In this document: positions 18,249 through 26,027 of the stretch, one piece after another
Position numbering within the stretch: the first letter of the stretch is position 1
How the letters are laid out: every line of letters starts with the position of its first letter
NCBI GenBank assembly: GCA_903863885.1
Contig: CAIPEB010000575.1
Span: forward strand, 1-37,367
Length of the DNA stretch: 37,367 nucleotides
Direction: 5' to 3'
Source: an uncultured Planctomycetaceae bacterium
GTDB lineage: Bacteria; Planctomycetota; Planctomycetia; Pirellulales; Pirellulaceae
The notes under the pieces: model-generated
The model's input: only the letters and a program-made list of their open reading frames with translations
Database searches by the model: none
Told to the model about the DNA's origin: nothing
Program-made: the position numbers and the translations under genes

Positions 18249-19244
18249 CTAGTTCACCACATTGCGGAGCGGTTTGCCGAGCAGCGCGCGACGAACGTTC
18301 TCGGAGCTTTTTCGGCGCATGTCGAGTTTGCCGTCTTCGCAGTACCAGGCCAAATGCGGATTGAGGATCAGGCGGTGATAGGCGGGATGTTCCGGATTGC
18401 GCCAGCATTGGACGAGCTGGTTGTCCGGCAAAGGCGGTTCATCTTCCAGCACATCGACTCCCGCGCCCGCCAGATGACCATTGGCCAGCGCTCCAAGCAG
18501 CGCGTTCGCGTCAACAACTCCGCCTCGGGCCGTGTTCACGAGGAAGGAGCCTCGCGGCATCAGGGCGATAGTCTCCGCATTCATCAAATGGTGCGTTTCG
18601 GATGTGCGCGGGCAGTGCAGGCTTACTGCGAGGGACTGCGAGAGCAGTTCTTCAAGCGACTCCACGCGGCGGATGCCCAGAGCCTTGTCGTATCCGTCGG
18701 GCTTGTACGGGTCGTAGAAACGCACGTCCATGCCGAGTGATTTGCCTCGCATCGCCATGGCCGTCCCGATCCGGCCGAGACCCACGATTCCAAGAACCCG
18801 GCCTCGCAGCCTGTACAGCGGCGCAGAAACGGAGAACGTCCACTCGCCTTCGGTGTCCCGCAAGCGCGAGTTGGCCACGTGGATTCCGCGCGCGAGAGAC
18901 AACATCATACCCATCGCTGAGTCGGCGACTTCCTCCGAGCCGTAGTCGGGCACATTCGCGACCGGGATTCCCCGCGTGCGGGCAAAGGCCCAGTCCACGT
19001 TGTCATATCCGACTCCACCGCGCACGATCAGGCGGCATCGCTGCAGTTTCTCGATCGTAGGACGGGTGATCGTGATCAAGTGATACAGGATGATGGCGTC
19101 GGCGTGTTCGACTCGGCCCGCAATCTCGGCTTCGCCCACGGCCTGCAGCGCTGTGACGTCCGCGATATCGGACAGGATCTCCCGCTCGGGCAGGAGATCG
19201 TCATCAAGCAGATCGGTTACTACGACTTGGAATCGTTCGCCCAT
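18249..19244 (-). CDS. D-isomer-specific 2-hydroxyacid dehydrogenase, CtBP-like
   Basis: The protein has 331 residues. It has the D-2-hydroxyacid dehydrogenase architecture: VRGGVGYDNVD near 74-84, the Rossmann motif GLGRIG at 155-160, NTARGG around catalytic Arg240, Glu269 in EDEP, and His297 in NPHLAW. The C-terminus (HPAYHRL, then NPHLAWYCEDGK and helices) resembles the CtBP-type branch. It should interconvert a 2-keto acid and a D-2-hydroxyacid, or another hydroxy-sugar acid, using NAD(P)H. Start ATG 19244 is preferred because GAGGA (19252-19256, minus) lies 7 nt upstream; a longer frame to 19481 would overlap the upstream gene. It is the last gene of the minus-strand cluster, 154 nt after the preceding stop, so it may have its own promoter. 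The substrate is not determined. Confidence 0.85.
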   Translation of the reverse strand: MGERFQVVVTDLLDDDLLPEREILSDIADVTALQAVGEAEIAGRVEHADAIILYHLITITRPTIEKLQRCRLIVRGGVGYDNVDWAFARTRGIPVANVPDYGSEEVADSAMGMMLSLARGIHVANSRLRDTEGEWTFSVSAPLYRLRGRVLGIVGLGRIGTAMAMRGKSLGMDVRFYDPYKPDGYDKALGIRRVESLEELLSQSLAVSLHCPRTSETHHLMNAETIALMPRGSFLVNTARGGVVDANALLGALANGHLAGAGVDVLEDEPPLPDNQLVQCWRNPEHPAYHRLILNPHLAWYCEDGKLDMRRKSSENVRRALLGKPLRNVVN

Positions 19245-19251
19245 GAAAGTG

Positions 19252-19256
19252 TCCTC
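19252..19256 (-). promoter_or_regulatory. Ribosome binding site deciding the 2-hydroxyacid dehydrogenase start
   Basis: GAGGA on the minus strand lies 7 nt before ATG 19244. It supports the 331-residue product over the longer open frame beginning at 19481, which would overlap the end of the upstream dehydrogenase. Confidence 0.6.
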
Positions 19257-19398
19257 GGCGTGCTCGGTCGATGAAGTTGCCGAATCCCGGCGAGAGGCTT
19301 CTCGCGGAACCGGAGACTGGGAAGGATAACCGCAGGAGTTTCCTGTTGGAACAGGTCGCTTTGCATCAGCCCGCAGTTTGGCCTGGTCCAACCTTCGT

Positions 19399-20562
19399 TC
19401 AATAGATATCGATCCATCGGCCTTCGAGAAGGGACCGCGAAACTGCGCCCAGCACTCGCTGGTTTTCCAAACCGACCTCAAATCCGGGTTCGGGCTTGCG
19501 GTCGCTGGCGATCGCCTCGAAAAAGTCCGCGAACTGGTTCACGAACGTGTTCTGATAGCCGATGGCGTGTCCGGGCGGCCACCAGTGGCTGATGTAGGGA
19601 TGGCAGCCCTCATTCACCTGGATCGACCGAAATCCCGGCACGTCCGCCGGGTCGTTGGCATCATAGTATTCGAGTCGATTCATGTTCTCGAGGTCGAAAT
19701 AGACGGAACCCTCGGAGCCGTTCACTTCGATGCGATTATGGTTTCTTCGCCCCTTGGCAAAACGCGTGGACTCCACGGTGCCGGTCGCTCCTCCCTCGAA
19801 TCTCGCGAGGAAGGCCGTCGTATCGTCCACGTCGACGCGTTCCATCCGCGACGATCCGGCCTGAGCCGTCAGCATGGTGGACAAAGTCTCTGAGGCGGCC
19901 TCGGCGGGACGTTCCCGCACGAAAGTCTCTTCCATGCCGACGACGCTGCGGACCTTTCCGACCAGATACAACGCAATGTCGATCAGGTGGCTGTTCAGTT
20001 CATGGTGCGCACCCGAACCGGCGATAGCGCGGTTCAGCTTCCATATGCGGGGGAACTGCGGGTCCATGATCCAGTCCTGCAGGTACACCGCTCGAAAATG
20101 ATAAATCCGCCCCAGACGCCCGCTGTCGATCAACTGCTTGGCAAGTGCTATGGCGGGAACCCGCCGATAGTTGAAACCCAGCATGTGCTTCACGCCGGCC
20201 CGCTCGACGGCCTCCAGCGTCTGTTCCGCTTCGGCCACTGTGACGGTGAAAGGCTTCTCGCAGAAGATGTGCTTGCCGGCCTCGGCCGCCGCGATGGCGA
20301 TCTCTGCGTGCGTATTAGGCGGCGTGGCGATATCCACGACATCGATATCCGGGCGGCGAATCACCTCGCGCCAATCAGTGGAGTATTCCTCCCAGCCGAA
20401 ATCTTCAGCGGCCTGTTTCAGCGGCCCTTCATGGCGTCCTACGATGACCTTGCGAACCGGTTCAATCCCCGTTTTGAAGAAGAAGGGAGTGGACATGAGC
20501 GCATAGCTGTGCGCTTTGCCCATGAACTTGTAACCGATCAATGCGACGTTCAGCTTTTTCAC
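19399..20562 (-). CDS. Gfo/Idh/MocA-family NAD(P)-dependent oxidoreductase
   Basis: The protein has 387 residues. It opens with a Rossmann fold (VALIGYKFMGKAHS, about 6-19) and carries the family Glu-Lys-Pro motif (CEKPF, 101-105) and a catalytic SHLID segment (191-195, His192 and Asp195). The C-terminal part is the beta-sheet substrate domain typical of the family. Such enzymes oxidise or reduce a sugar, inositol or glycoside hydroxyl with NAD(P). The start codon is GTG (20560-20562) with AGGAG about 8 nt upstream. It follows the TIM-barrel gene by 18 nt, so the two are probably co-expressed and may act in sequence on one sugar. The exact sugar cannot be read from sequence; the family level is secure. 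Confidence 0.88.
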   Translation of the reverse strand: MKKLNVALIGYKFMGKAHSYALMSTPFFFKTGIEPVRKVIVGRHEGPLKQAAEDFGWEEYSTDWREVIRRPDIDVVDIATPPNTHAEIAIAAAEAGKHIFCEKPFTVTVAEAEQTLEAVERAGVKHMLGFNYRRVPAIALAKQLIDSGRLGRIYHFRAVYLQDWIMDPQFPRIWKLNRAIAGSGAHHELNSHLIDIALYLVGKVRSVVGMEETFVRERPAEAASETLSTMLTAQAGSSRMERVDVDDTTAFLARFEGGATGTVESTRFAKGRRNHNRIEVNGSEGSVYFDLENMNRLEYYDANDPADVPGFRSIQVNEGCHPYISHWWPPGHAIGYQNTFVNQFADFFEAIASDRKPEPGFEVGLENQRVLGAVSRSLLEGRWIDIY

Positions 20563-20580
20563 GTTGTCAACTCCTGCCGG

Positions 20581-21438
20581 TCACGCTTTCAGTTGGGACA
20601 ACAGTCGCTTCAAGTAACCGATGCTTTCGGCGACGAGCCGGTCTTCATCCTGGTTATCCTTGTGATGGTCGGACTCGACTGCCAGGACGCCTTCATATCC
20701 GCATTCCCGCAGCGCTTGGACAACGCCCGGCATGTCGATCAGCCCGGTGCCCACGGGCACGGAGGAGAAAAAGTACCATTCCTCGGGACGCACGTGGCGG
20801 CACGCGTCCACGTCCTTGGTGTGCGTCGCCACCGTGTACGGTCCCAGTCGCCGCGCGGCAGCCACCGGATCCTCCATCATCCGCATCGTGTTGCCCGTGT
20901 CGAAGTTCACCTTGAGGTTCGGCGAATCGACCCGCTCCAGAATCTCCAGAATCTCCGCCGACGTGTAGTCGATGTGGTTTTCCAGAGCGAGGATGACGCC
21001 GTGGTTCTCCGCAATCTTCACGCTCTCCTTGAGCATGCGCACGATGGCTTCGATCTGCGGCCCGTGCGGCTCGTTGCGGAACATCAGCGACGAGGCGACG
21101 ATCCGCATGATGCCGGCGCCCATGCACTCGGCTTTGGGAATCAGGGAATTCATCTCTCGCCACGCGGCCTCGTTGCGGCCTGCTTCGAGTCCGTCCGGGT
21201 GTCCCCAGGCCAGCACGCGTTCGAGCTTGCGGTCGTCGAGCACGCCGCGGATCTCGCTCAGATAGCCCGGCTCAAGGCTCTCAAAGAAGCACGATTCCAG
21301 CGAGACGCCGTCAACTTCGAGTTCCACCGCGCGGCGGACGAAGTCGAGGAACGTCCAGCGAAAGCCGGGGTCCGACTGGTCCGGGTAGATTTCACCGAAG
21401 TAACGGTGGTAACAATAGCTGTCGATGCCGACTTTCAT
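20581..21438 (-). CDS. Cytoplasmic sugar phosphate isomerase/epimerase (xylose-isomerase-like TIM barrel)
   Basis: The protein has 285 residues and no signal peptide. It shows the AP-endonuclease-2/xylose-isomerase-like TIM barrel with a probable metal set: Glu153 (ALENH), Asp180 (NFDTGN), His206 (HTKD) and Glu255 (AVESDH), where this superfamily places Mn/Zn ligands in epimerases and inosose dehydratases. It probably isomerises, epimerises or dehydrates a sugar or keto-sugar. Start ATG 21438 is chosen because GAGGA (21448-21452, minus) lies 9 nt upstream, inside the end of the preceding gene; only 2 nt separate that stop from this ATG. The longer upstream frame has no family resemblance. Close linkage with a Gfo/Idh/MocA gene downstream is a common pairing for keto-sugar chemistry. 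Confidence 0.85.
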   Translation of the reverse strand: MKVGIDSYCYHRYFGEIYPDQSDPGFRWTFLDFVRRAVELEVDGVSLESCFFESLEPGYLSEIRGVLDDRKLERVLAWGHPDGLEAGRNEAAWREMNSLIPKAECMGAGIMRIVASSLMFRNEPHGPQIEAIVRMLKESVKIAENHGVILALENHIDYTSAEILEILERVDSPNLKVNFDTGNTMRMMEDPVAAARRLGPYTVATHTKDVDACRHVRPEEWYFFSSVPVGTGLIDMPGVVQALRECGYEGVLAVESDHHKDNQDEDRLVAESIGYLKRLLSQLKA

Positions 21439-21440
21439 GG

Positions 21441-22760
21441 TTAGATATCCTCGACGGAAAGTCCGAAAACTTGGCCCAGGAATCGAATGTCCGAACTGTG
21501 GTGGCCGACCAGCAGCAGATAATGGTGAGAGGTCAGGCGGTCCATTAAGCGGCGGCCGTCCCGAACGCGGATCACTCCGCCGTTCAGACAGTCCGAATTT
21601 GCGAAGTGCGCGTAACCCGTCAGACTGCCCTCCGCGACGGTCAGGCCGTTCATGGTCGAATCGAGTTTCGCCAGCGTGCAATTCCCCAGCGGCAGTCTCG
21701 CGTCGATGGCGCTGGCGTGTTCATCGACAATGGCGAGTACTTTCTTGCGCAACGTCCATTCGGTGGCAAAGGGCTGGGGAATGACACCCATGTATCCGCA
21801 GTGCGCGACCAGTACGTGGTTCTCCGGTTGCGATTCCACCTGCGGAAACGCGTGAATCCTCTCGTGCTTCAAGGCCGCGCCGCCCAGGAGAAACGGATAC
21901 ATGTTGGTCATCATGATCGGCGCGTTGAGCGAGCGATGCAGGATGAACTTCGTTGCCATCGACAGCGTGTCTGCTTCGCATCCCCAGATGAGCCCACGCT
22001 CCTGATACAGGAGATTCCAGGCAAGGCAGGGCGTCGTATCGGAAAAATGCGATTCGTTGAGGCAATTGATCCCCGCCGCGCGAATTGATGGATCCGCATC
22101 CAGATCGCGGCGCACCGCGAGATAGAGTTTGACAGCGCTGTGAATTGCCCGCGGCGACAGACCCTCCGTCCGGAAGTGCAGCCGCGCGAGTTCATGATGT
22201 GCGTCCGCATCGGTTATCTCGTCCGCCATCGCGCCAAGCTCGCGGTAGCTCTTCTTGACGACGGTCAGACCGAACTTCTCATGGAGCCGAGCGGTGCATT
22301 CGTCTTCCCACCAGTAGAATCGCTTGAAAATCGGCGCCTGAAACCCTTCCCCGGGATCATCTTGATAAACCAGGAACTTCGTGTCGCGCAACTCCCGCTT
22401 CACTCCCAGGGCGCGGCACACCGTGCGGCTCTGTTCGATCGCATACGGCCCGATCGTCTCAACCCCGTTGGACCGAAGGTACTCTGCAATCTCCCAGTCC
22501 CACATCGACAGGGTTCCGAACTCCGACGTGATAAGCAGGATCGGAACGCGGATGGACTGGAATGCGGCGAGTTGGCGGTACGCGACTCCCAGCAATTGCG
22601 GGAAGACAACCGCTTCGCATTCGGGCAGGGGACTGCCGAGCGCGACCGGAGCGAGCAGGTCGACAAATTCTCCGAGCAACGAGCGAATCGCATCCAGCTG
22701 GCGATCAAAGTCGCCGTCCCTGCCCGGATCAAAATAGAGAGGTACAAGTCGGGCCTTCAT
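21441..22760 (-). CDS. L-fucose/L-arabinose isomerase-like protein
   Basis: The protein has 439 residues and belongs by appearance to the FucI/AraA fold group. It has N-terminal alternating alpha/beta segments (VVFPQLLG near 51-58, ILLITSEFGT near 74-83). A central GCEADTL segment has Glu262 and Asp264 like the metal-binding CEGD/SEGD motif of that group. The C-terminal block has SHHYLLLVGHH (411-421), where these isomerases have histidines near the metal. Expected activity is aldose-ketose isomerisation of an L-fucose- or L-arabinose-type sugar. True FucI is about 590 residues, so this is a shorter relative and its substrate may differ. The ATG at 22760 is preceded by GAAGGA. It lies 64 nt after the cupin isomerase gene and 2 nt before the next gene. 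Confidence 0.7.
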   Translation of the reverse strand: MKARLVPLYFDPGRDGDFDRQLDAIRSLLGEFVDLLAPVALGSPLPECEAVVFPQLLGVAYRQLAAFQSIRVPILLITSEFGTLSMWDWEIAEYLRSNGVETIGPYAIEQSRTVCRALGVKRELRDTKFLVYQDDPGEGFQAPIFKRFYWWEDECTARLHEKFGLTVVKKSYRELGAMADEITDADAHHELARLHFRTEGLSPRAIHSAVKLYLAVRRDLDADPSIRAAGINCLNESHFSDTTPCLAWNLLYQERGLIWGCEADTLSMATKFILHRSLNAPIMMTNMYPFLLGGAALKHERIHAFPQVESQPENHVLVAHCGYMGVIPQPFATEWTLRKKVLAIVDEHASAIDARLPLGNCTLAKLDSTMNGLTVAEGSLTGYAHFANSDCLNGGVIRVRDGRRLMDRLTSHHYLLLVGHHSSDIRFLGQVFGLSVEDI

Positions 22761-22824
22761 GGTTTATCCTTCTTCCTGGACGTTTTCGCCGAAACGTCGA
22801 TGCCCTCGATAGGAATACGCTGCA

Positions 22825-23400
22825 TCACACGATGGCGACTTTTCCGTCGCGCTGAAATGCCCGTTTGGGAAAGCCTTCGGTCCTGATGTCGCCGTAGTTG
22901 TGTCCCGCATCGCCCGGATACATGCAGAGCGAGATCAGCGGTTCGCAGCCTGTATTGATCGAGCGGTGAGCCCAGAAGGGCGGAGCGTAGACGAGTCGCC
23001 CCGGCGCGAATTCCTGCCAGTTGCAGACGCCTTGGGCCGTCTTCATCATCATCAGTCCCTGGCCGCGGAGGCACAGATAGATTTCGCCGGTTTCCGCGGT
23101 CTGGTGGTAATGACCCTTGGTCATGAAGTATTCATCGCCCACCAGACCCGGATAGAGCTTCGAGATGCAGAACTTGACCTGGCCGTATTCCTCGGGAACG
23201 GGCGACTCGAACGTTTCATAATGCACCGGATCCTGTTGTTCGCGGATCAGCCGCTCCAGCGCGGATTCATCGGCATAATAGCCTCGCATGTCCGAGGCGC
23301 GCCTCGCAATGCACGACTCGGCGCCGGCCATCGTGCCGGCGGCCAGATCCAGTTGAAGGGCGAAGGGTTCGATCATCGACGTGATTCGGCTCAGTTGCAT
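22825..23400 (-). CDS. Cupin-type phosphoglucose isomerase-like protein
   Basis: The protein has 191 residues. The cupin carries the metal-site pattern of archaeal-type glucose-6-phosphate isomerase: TKGHYHQTAETGEIYL with His97, His99 and Glu106, plus His145 in WAHRS. The spacing (H-x-H, then E 7 residues on, then H 39 residues on) is the same as in the characterised Pyrococcus enzyme. It should interconvert an aldose phosphate and ketose phosphate using a bound divalent metal. Start ATG 23400 is chosen over ATG 23427 because AAGGA (23408-23412, minus) lies 7 nt upstream. Location in a glycan operon suggests a specific sugar phosphate rather than housekeeping glycolysis; that is inference. 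Confidence 0.88.
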   Translation of the reverse strand: MQLSRITSMIEPFALQLDLAAGTMAGAESCIARRASDMRGYYADESALERLIREQQDPVHYETFESPVPEEYGQVKFCISKLYPGLVGDEYFMTKGHYHQTAETGEIYLCLRGQGLMMMKTAQGVCNWQEFAPGRLVYAPPFWAHRSINTGCEPLISLCMYPGDAGHNYGDIRTEGFPKRAFQRDGKVAIV

Positions 23401-23436
23401 TCGCGTTTCCTTAAGTCGATTGCACACCCGCGGGGC

Positions 23437-24420
23437 TCATCGAGAACTTGCGGCGATGCGCGAGATCTCCTCGAACACAGGGCCGCTTGTCGGGATTTCA
23501 ATGTGGAATACTTCCGCGATCACTCGCGTCCATCCATGCAGGAAATAGACCCAGCCGTCTTCGATCTGCAACTGGCGTTGCTGCTGCTGGGCTCGGGCCT
23601 GGTCGAGGAATCGCAGGTCGCCCCGGTAATTGAAATCCCAGACGATGCCCTTTATGGGCCACTGCGCCGCGTCCGTCAATGGCGAGCCGGGTGCGTCTTT
23701 CCCCAACCCCGTTGCGTTGATCACGAGAGACCCGGGTTTCATCTGGCCGAGAATAGCGTCGGCCTGCTCCGGTTCGGGCGTATGATGATACTCGACTGGC
23801 AGATCGGCTCCGATCCGGTGGTGGAACTCGCGGATTTCGTTCAGTCGCGGCGTGCTCCGGTTCGTCACGATCAACCGTGACGGGCGGTTGTCTCCATGCT
23901 GCTTCTTCAGCATGTGCCAGGTGACGGCAATCGCCGAGCCGCCGGCGCCCATGACCAGCGCCTCGGCGCGAGTATCTCTCCAATAATTCGGCGGAAGAAA
24001 TGCCTCGAGCGCCAAGCCGCTGGTGATTGGATCCTTGGCATGTCCAGCCAGTTTCCCGGCGTCCTTCGAAATGCTGCTGACTTCGCCCATGAGCGTTGCG
24101 TATTCGTCCAGCCGATCGAACTGATCGCGGCAGGCGGCGAGCAGGTCGATTTTATGAGTCGTCACCAGAGCGCCCAGCGACAGCGGATCGTTCTTGATGA
24201 AATCCACCGCCCGCCGGTAGTGCTCCGGTTCGTCGTGCCAGCGGAAATTCATGCCTTGCATGACGACGTCGCCCAATCCGAGGTACTCGGCCCAGCGGGG
24301 AAAGACCCGCATGATTGAGGATTGGTGCGTCGTCACGCCGATGAAATACATCGTCGGCTTGTCGGCCGGCGGGTAAGGGCTTTCCGGAGTGAGCGGCGGG
24401 CGTATTGTGATTTCCTTCAT
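23437..24420 (-). CDS. Shikimate/quinate dehydrogenase-like protein with an altered substrate pocket
   Basis: The protein has 327 residues. It aligns by eye with AroE-type dehydrogenases along its length: an N-terminal substrate domain with GVTTHQSS (28-35), GALVTTHK with the catalytic-type Lys90, GHAKD with the paired Asp130, the dinucleotide loop GAGGSA (158-163), VINATGLGKD near 233-242, and a C-terminal helix GWTRVIAEVF. The Lys/Asp pair is kept, but of the two serines in the shikimate-binding S-x-S of AroE only the second seems conserved, and the GNPI/NVTxPxK surroundings differ. It therefore probably oxidises or reduces another polyol or cyclitol-like compound with NAD(P). AGGAA precedes the ATG at 24420. 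It sits 39 nt after the sugar kinase and 36 nt before the cupin isomerase, inside the operon, which argues against a role in aromatic biosynthesis. Confidence 0.72.
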   Translation of the reverse strand: MKEITIRPPLTPESPYPPADKPTMYFIGVTTHQSSIMRVFPRWAEYLGLGDVVMQGMNFRWHDEPEHYRRAVDFIKNDPLSLGALVTTHKIDLLAACRDQFDRLDEYATLMGEVSSISKDAGKLAGHAKDPITSGLALEAFLPPNYWRDTRAEALVMGAGGSAIAVTWHMLKKQHGDNRPSRLIVTNRSTPRLNEIREFHHRIGADLPVEYHHTPEPEQADAILGQMKPGSLVINATGLGKDAPGSPLTDAAQWPIKGIVWDFNYRGDLRFLDQARAQQQQRQLQIEDGWVYFLHGWTRVIAEVFHIEIPTSGPVFEEISRIAASSR

Positions 24421-24459
24421 CGATATTCCTGTGTGTTGTTGCGGTCTGCGGTCCGAGAC

Positions 24460-26004
24460 TCAACGATCGGAGTTGTTGGCGGGCGGGTCTGTTTCAGCCC
24501 ATTGCTGCAACACCTCAAGCAATCTCTCGTATCGGTCAAGTCGATGACGGTAGTGCTGCGCCATGCGCGGGTTTGAGTGGATGCGTTTGCCGGTGCGAAC
24601 CCACTGCGACGCCGTCTTGTCGAGGTCGTCAAACAGGCCGACGCCGTAGCCGGCCAGCATGGCCGAACCGAGCGGCGCGCCGTCGCTGTGCTGGATCTGG
24701 ACAACGGCTGACTCCATCGCGTCGGCTTTGATCTGGTTCCAGAGCCGGCTTCTTTCACCGCCTCCCGTGATCCGAATCTCGCTGATTGCCAGTTCGGGAT
24801 TTAACGCCCGCAGTACATTGCGGTACAGCGCGTACTCGAGGGCCACTCCTTCGAGTACGGCCCGATAAAGGTGCGCGGCCGTGTGCGACCATGTGACTCC
24901 GGCCCAACTGCCGCGAAGCAGCGGCTGGCTCGGACTCACGCGTCCTCCGAGATGCGGAACGAATACCGGGTCGTCCATCACCGGCGTCAGACGCGCGGCT
25001 CGCCGGTTCAACTGTTCGAGGGTTTCCGCCGTCCGTTCGCCGCCGAGCATCGCCAGCTCGCGGGCAAACCACTCAACGTTCATGCCGCCGCCGTTGATGT
25101 ACGCATAGGGGTGCCACAGGCCGGGCGTGGCCGACTGCCCCCATCCCAGGACGCCGAATCGAGTGTCTGCCCGAAAGCCACTGGTTGTGCCGGCAAAAAC
25201 CGAGGCAGTTCCCGCGACATCGACGCATACTCCCTCGCGAGTTGCGCCGCAGGCCAGAAATGAAGCGGCCGTGTCGCCGCATCCGGCAACCACGGGAGTG
25301 CCGGATCGCAGGCCCGATCGCCGCGCGGCAGCGGGCGAGACGCGGCCGACTATTTCACGCGGTTCCACAATCCTCGGCAATATCGCGGGTGAGACCTCGA
25401 AACACCGGCACAGTTCTTCATCCCAGCGGCCGCGGACATTGTCGGCGAAGCCGGTGAAATGGAGGTACGTCTTGTCGATGAAAGCGTGCGACGCGTCGAG
25501 ACCACAGAGCCTCATGGCCGCGTAGCCGCCCGGTTGCACAAAGGACGCAATGCGCCGATAAACGCCGGGCCTCTCGTGTTTCCACCACAACACCTTCGGA
25601 CCGTGGTTGAAACTCGGTGGGCCTCCCGTCTTGCGAATGATGCCCTCGAGTGCGCGCTCCCGCATGACACGAATATAGGGAGCGCATCGCGTGTCGAGCC
25701 ATGAATCGTAAGGCGTGAGGTTGGTGCCGTCGCGTCCGATCCCGATGATGCCCGCCATCTGGCCGTCGATGCCGATCGCCGCCACCTGACTTGCGTCAAT
25801 GCCGGAGTCCTTCAAACAGGACCTCGCACAGTGACACACGGCGGCGAACTGCAGTTCGGGATCTTCCTCGACCACTCCGACTGCGGGTTGATGCAGATGC
25901 GACTTGCGAAACGCCGACGCAACGTTCTTTCCGTCATGACGGAAAAGGACGGCTTTGGTGCCCTGCGTTCCTACGTCGATTCCCAGCAGATATGCGGGTT
26001 GCAT
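24460..26004 (-). CDS. FGGY-family carbohydrate kinase (xylulokinase-like)
   Basis: The protein has 514 residues. It has the N-terminal ATPase motif LGIDVGTQGTKAVLF (about 7-21), GIDGQMAG (78-85), the GCGDTAA segment with probable catalytic base Asp244, and the C-terminal GGGERSRLWNQIKAD motif typical of FGGY kinases. Length fits xylulokinase-type members (about 480-520). It should phosphorylate a ketose or polyol made by the neighbouring isomerases. Start ATG 26004 is preferred; an in-frame TTG at 26031 would add nine residues and slightly overlap the upstream stop. The gap to the upstream dehydrogenase is 23 nt. The sugar (xylulose, rhamnulose, fuculose or another ketose) cannot be decided from motifs alone. 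Confidence 0.88.
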   Translation of the reverse strand: MQPAYLLGIDVGTQGTKAVLFRHDGKNVASAFRKSHLHQPAVGVVEEDPELQFAAVCHCARSCLKDSGIDASQVAAIGIDGQMAGIIGIGRDGTNLTPYDSWLDTRCAPYIRVMRERALEGIIRKTGGPPSFNHGPKVLWWKHERPGVYRRIASFVQPGGYAAMRLCGLDASHAFIDKTYLHFTGFADNVRGRWDEELCRCFEVSPAILPRIVEPREIVGRVSPAAARRSGLRSGTPVVAGCGDTAASFLACGATREGVCVDVAGTASVFAGTTSGFRADTRFGVLGWGQSATPGLWHPYAYINGGGMNVEWFARELAMLGGERTAETLEQLNRRAARLTPVMDDPVFVPHLGGRVSPSQPLLRGSWAGVTWSHTAAHLYRAVLEGVALEYALYRNVLRALNPELAISEIRITGGGERSRLWNQIKADAMESAVVQIQHSDGAPLGSAMLAGYGVGLFDDLDKTASQWVRTGKRIHSNPRMAQHYRHRLDRYERLLEVLQQWAETDPPANNSDR

Positions 26005-26027
26005 GGAGAGTTCCCGTGTTTCGATTT

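Noticed and set aside
19987-21444. 485-codon plus-strand frame across two minus-strand genes
   Set aside because: It crosses two well-supported genes and their 18-nt gap, and shows no domain.
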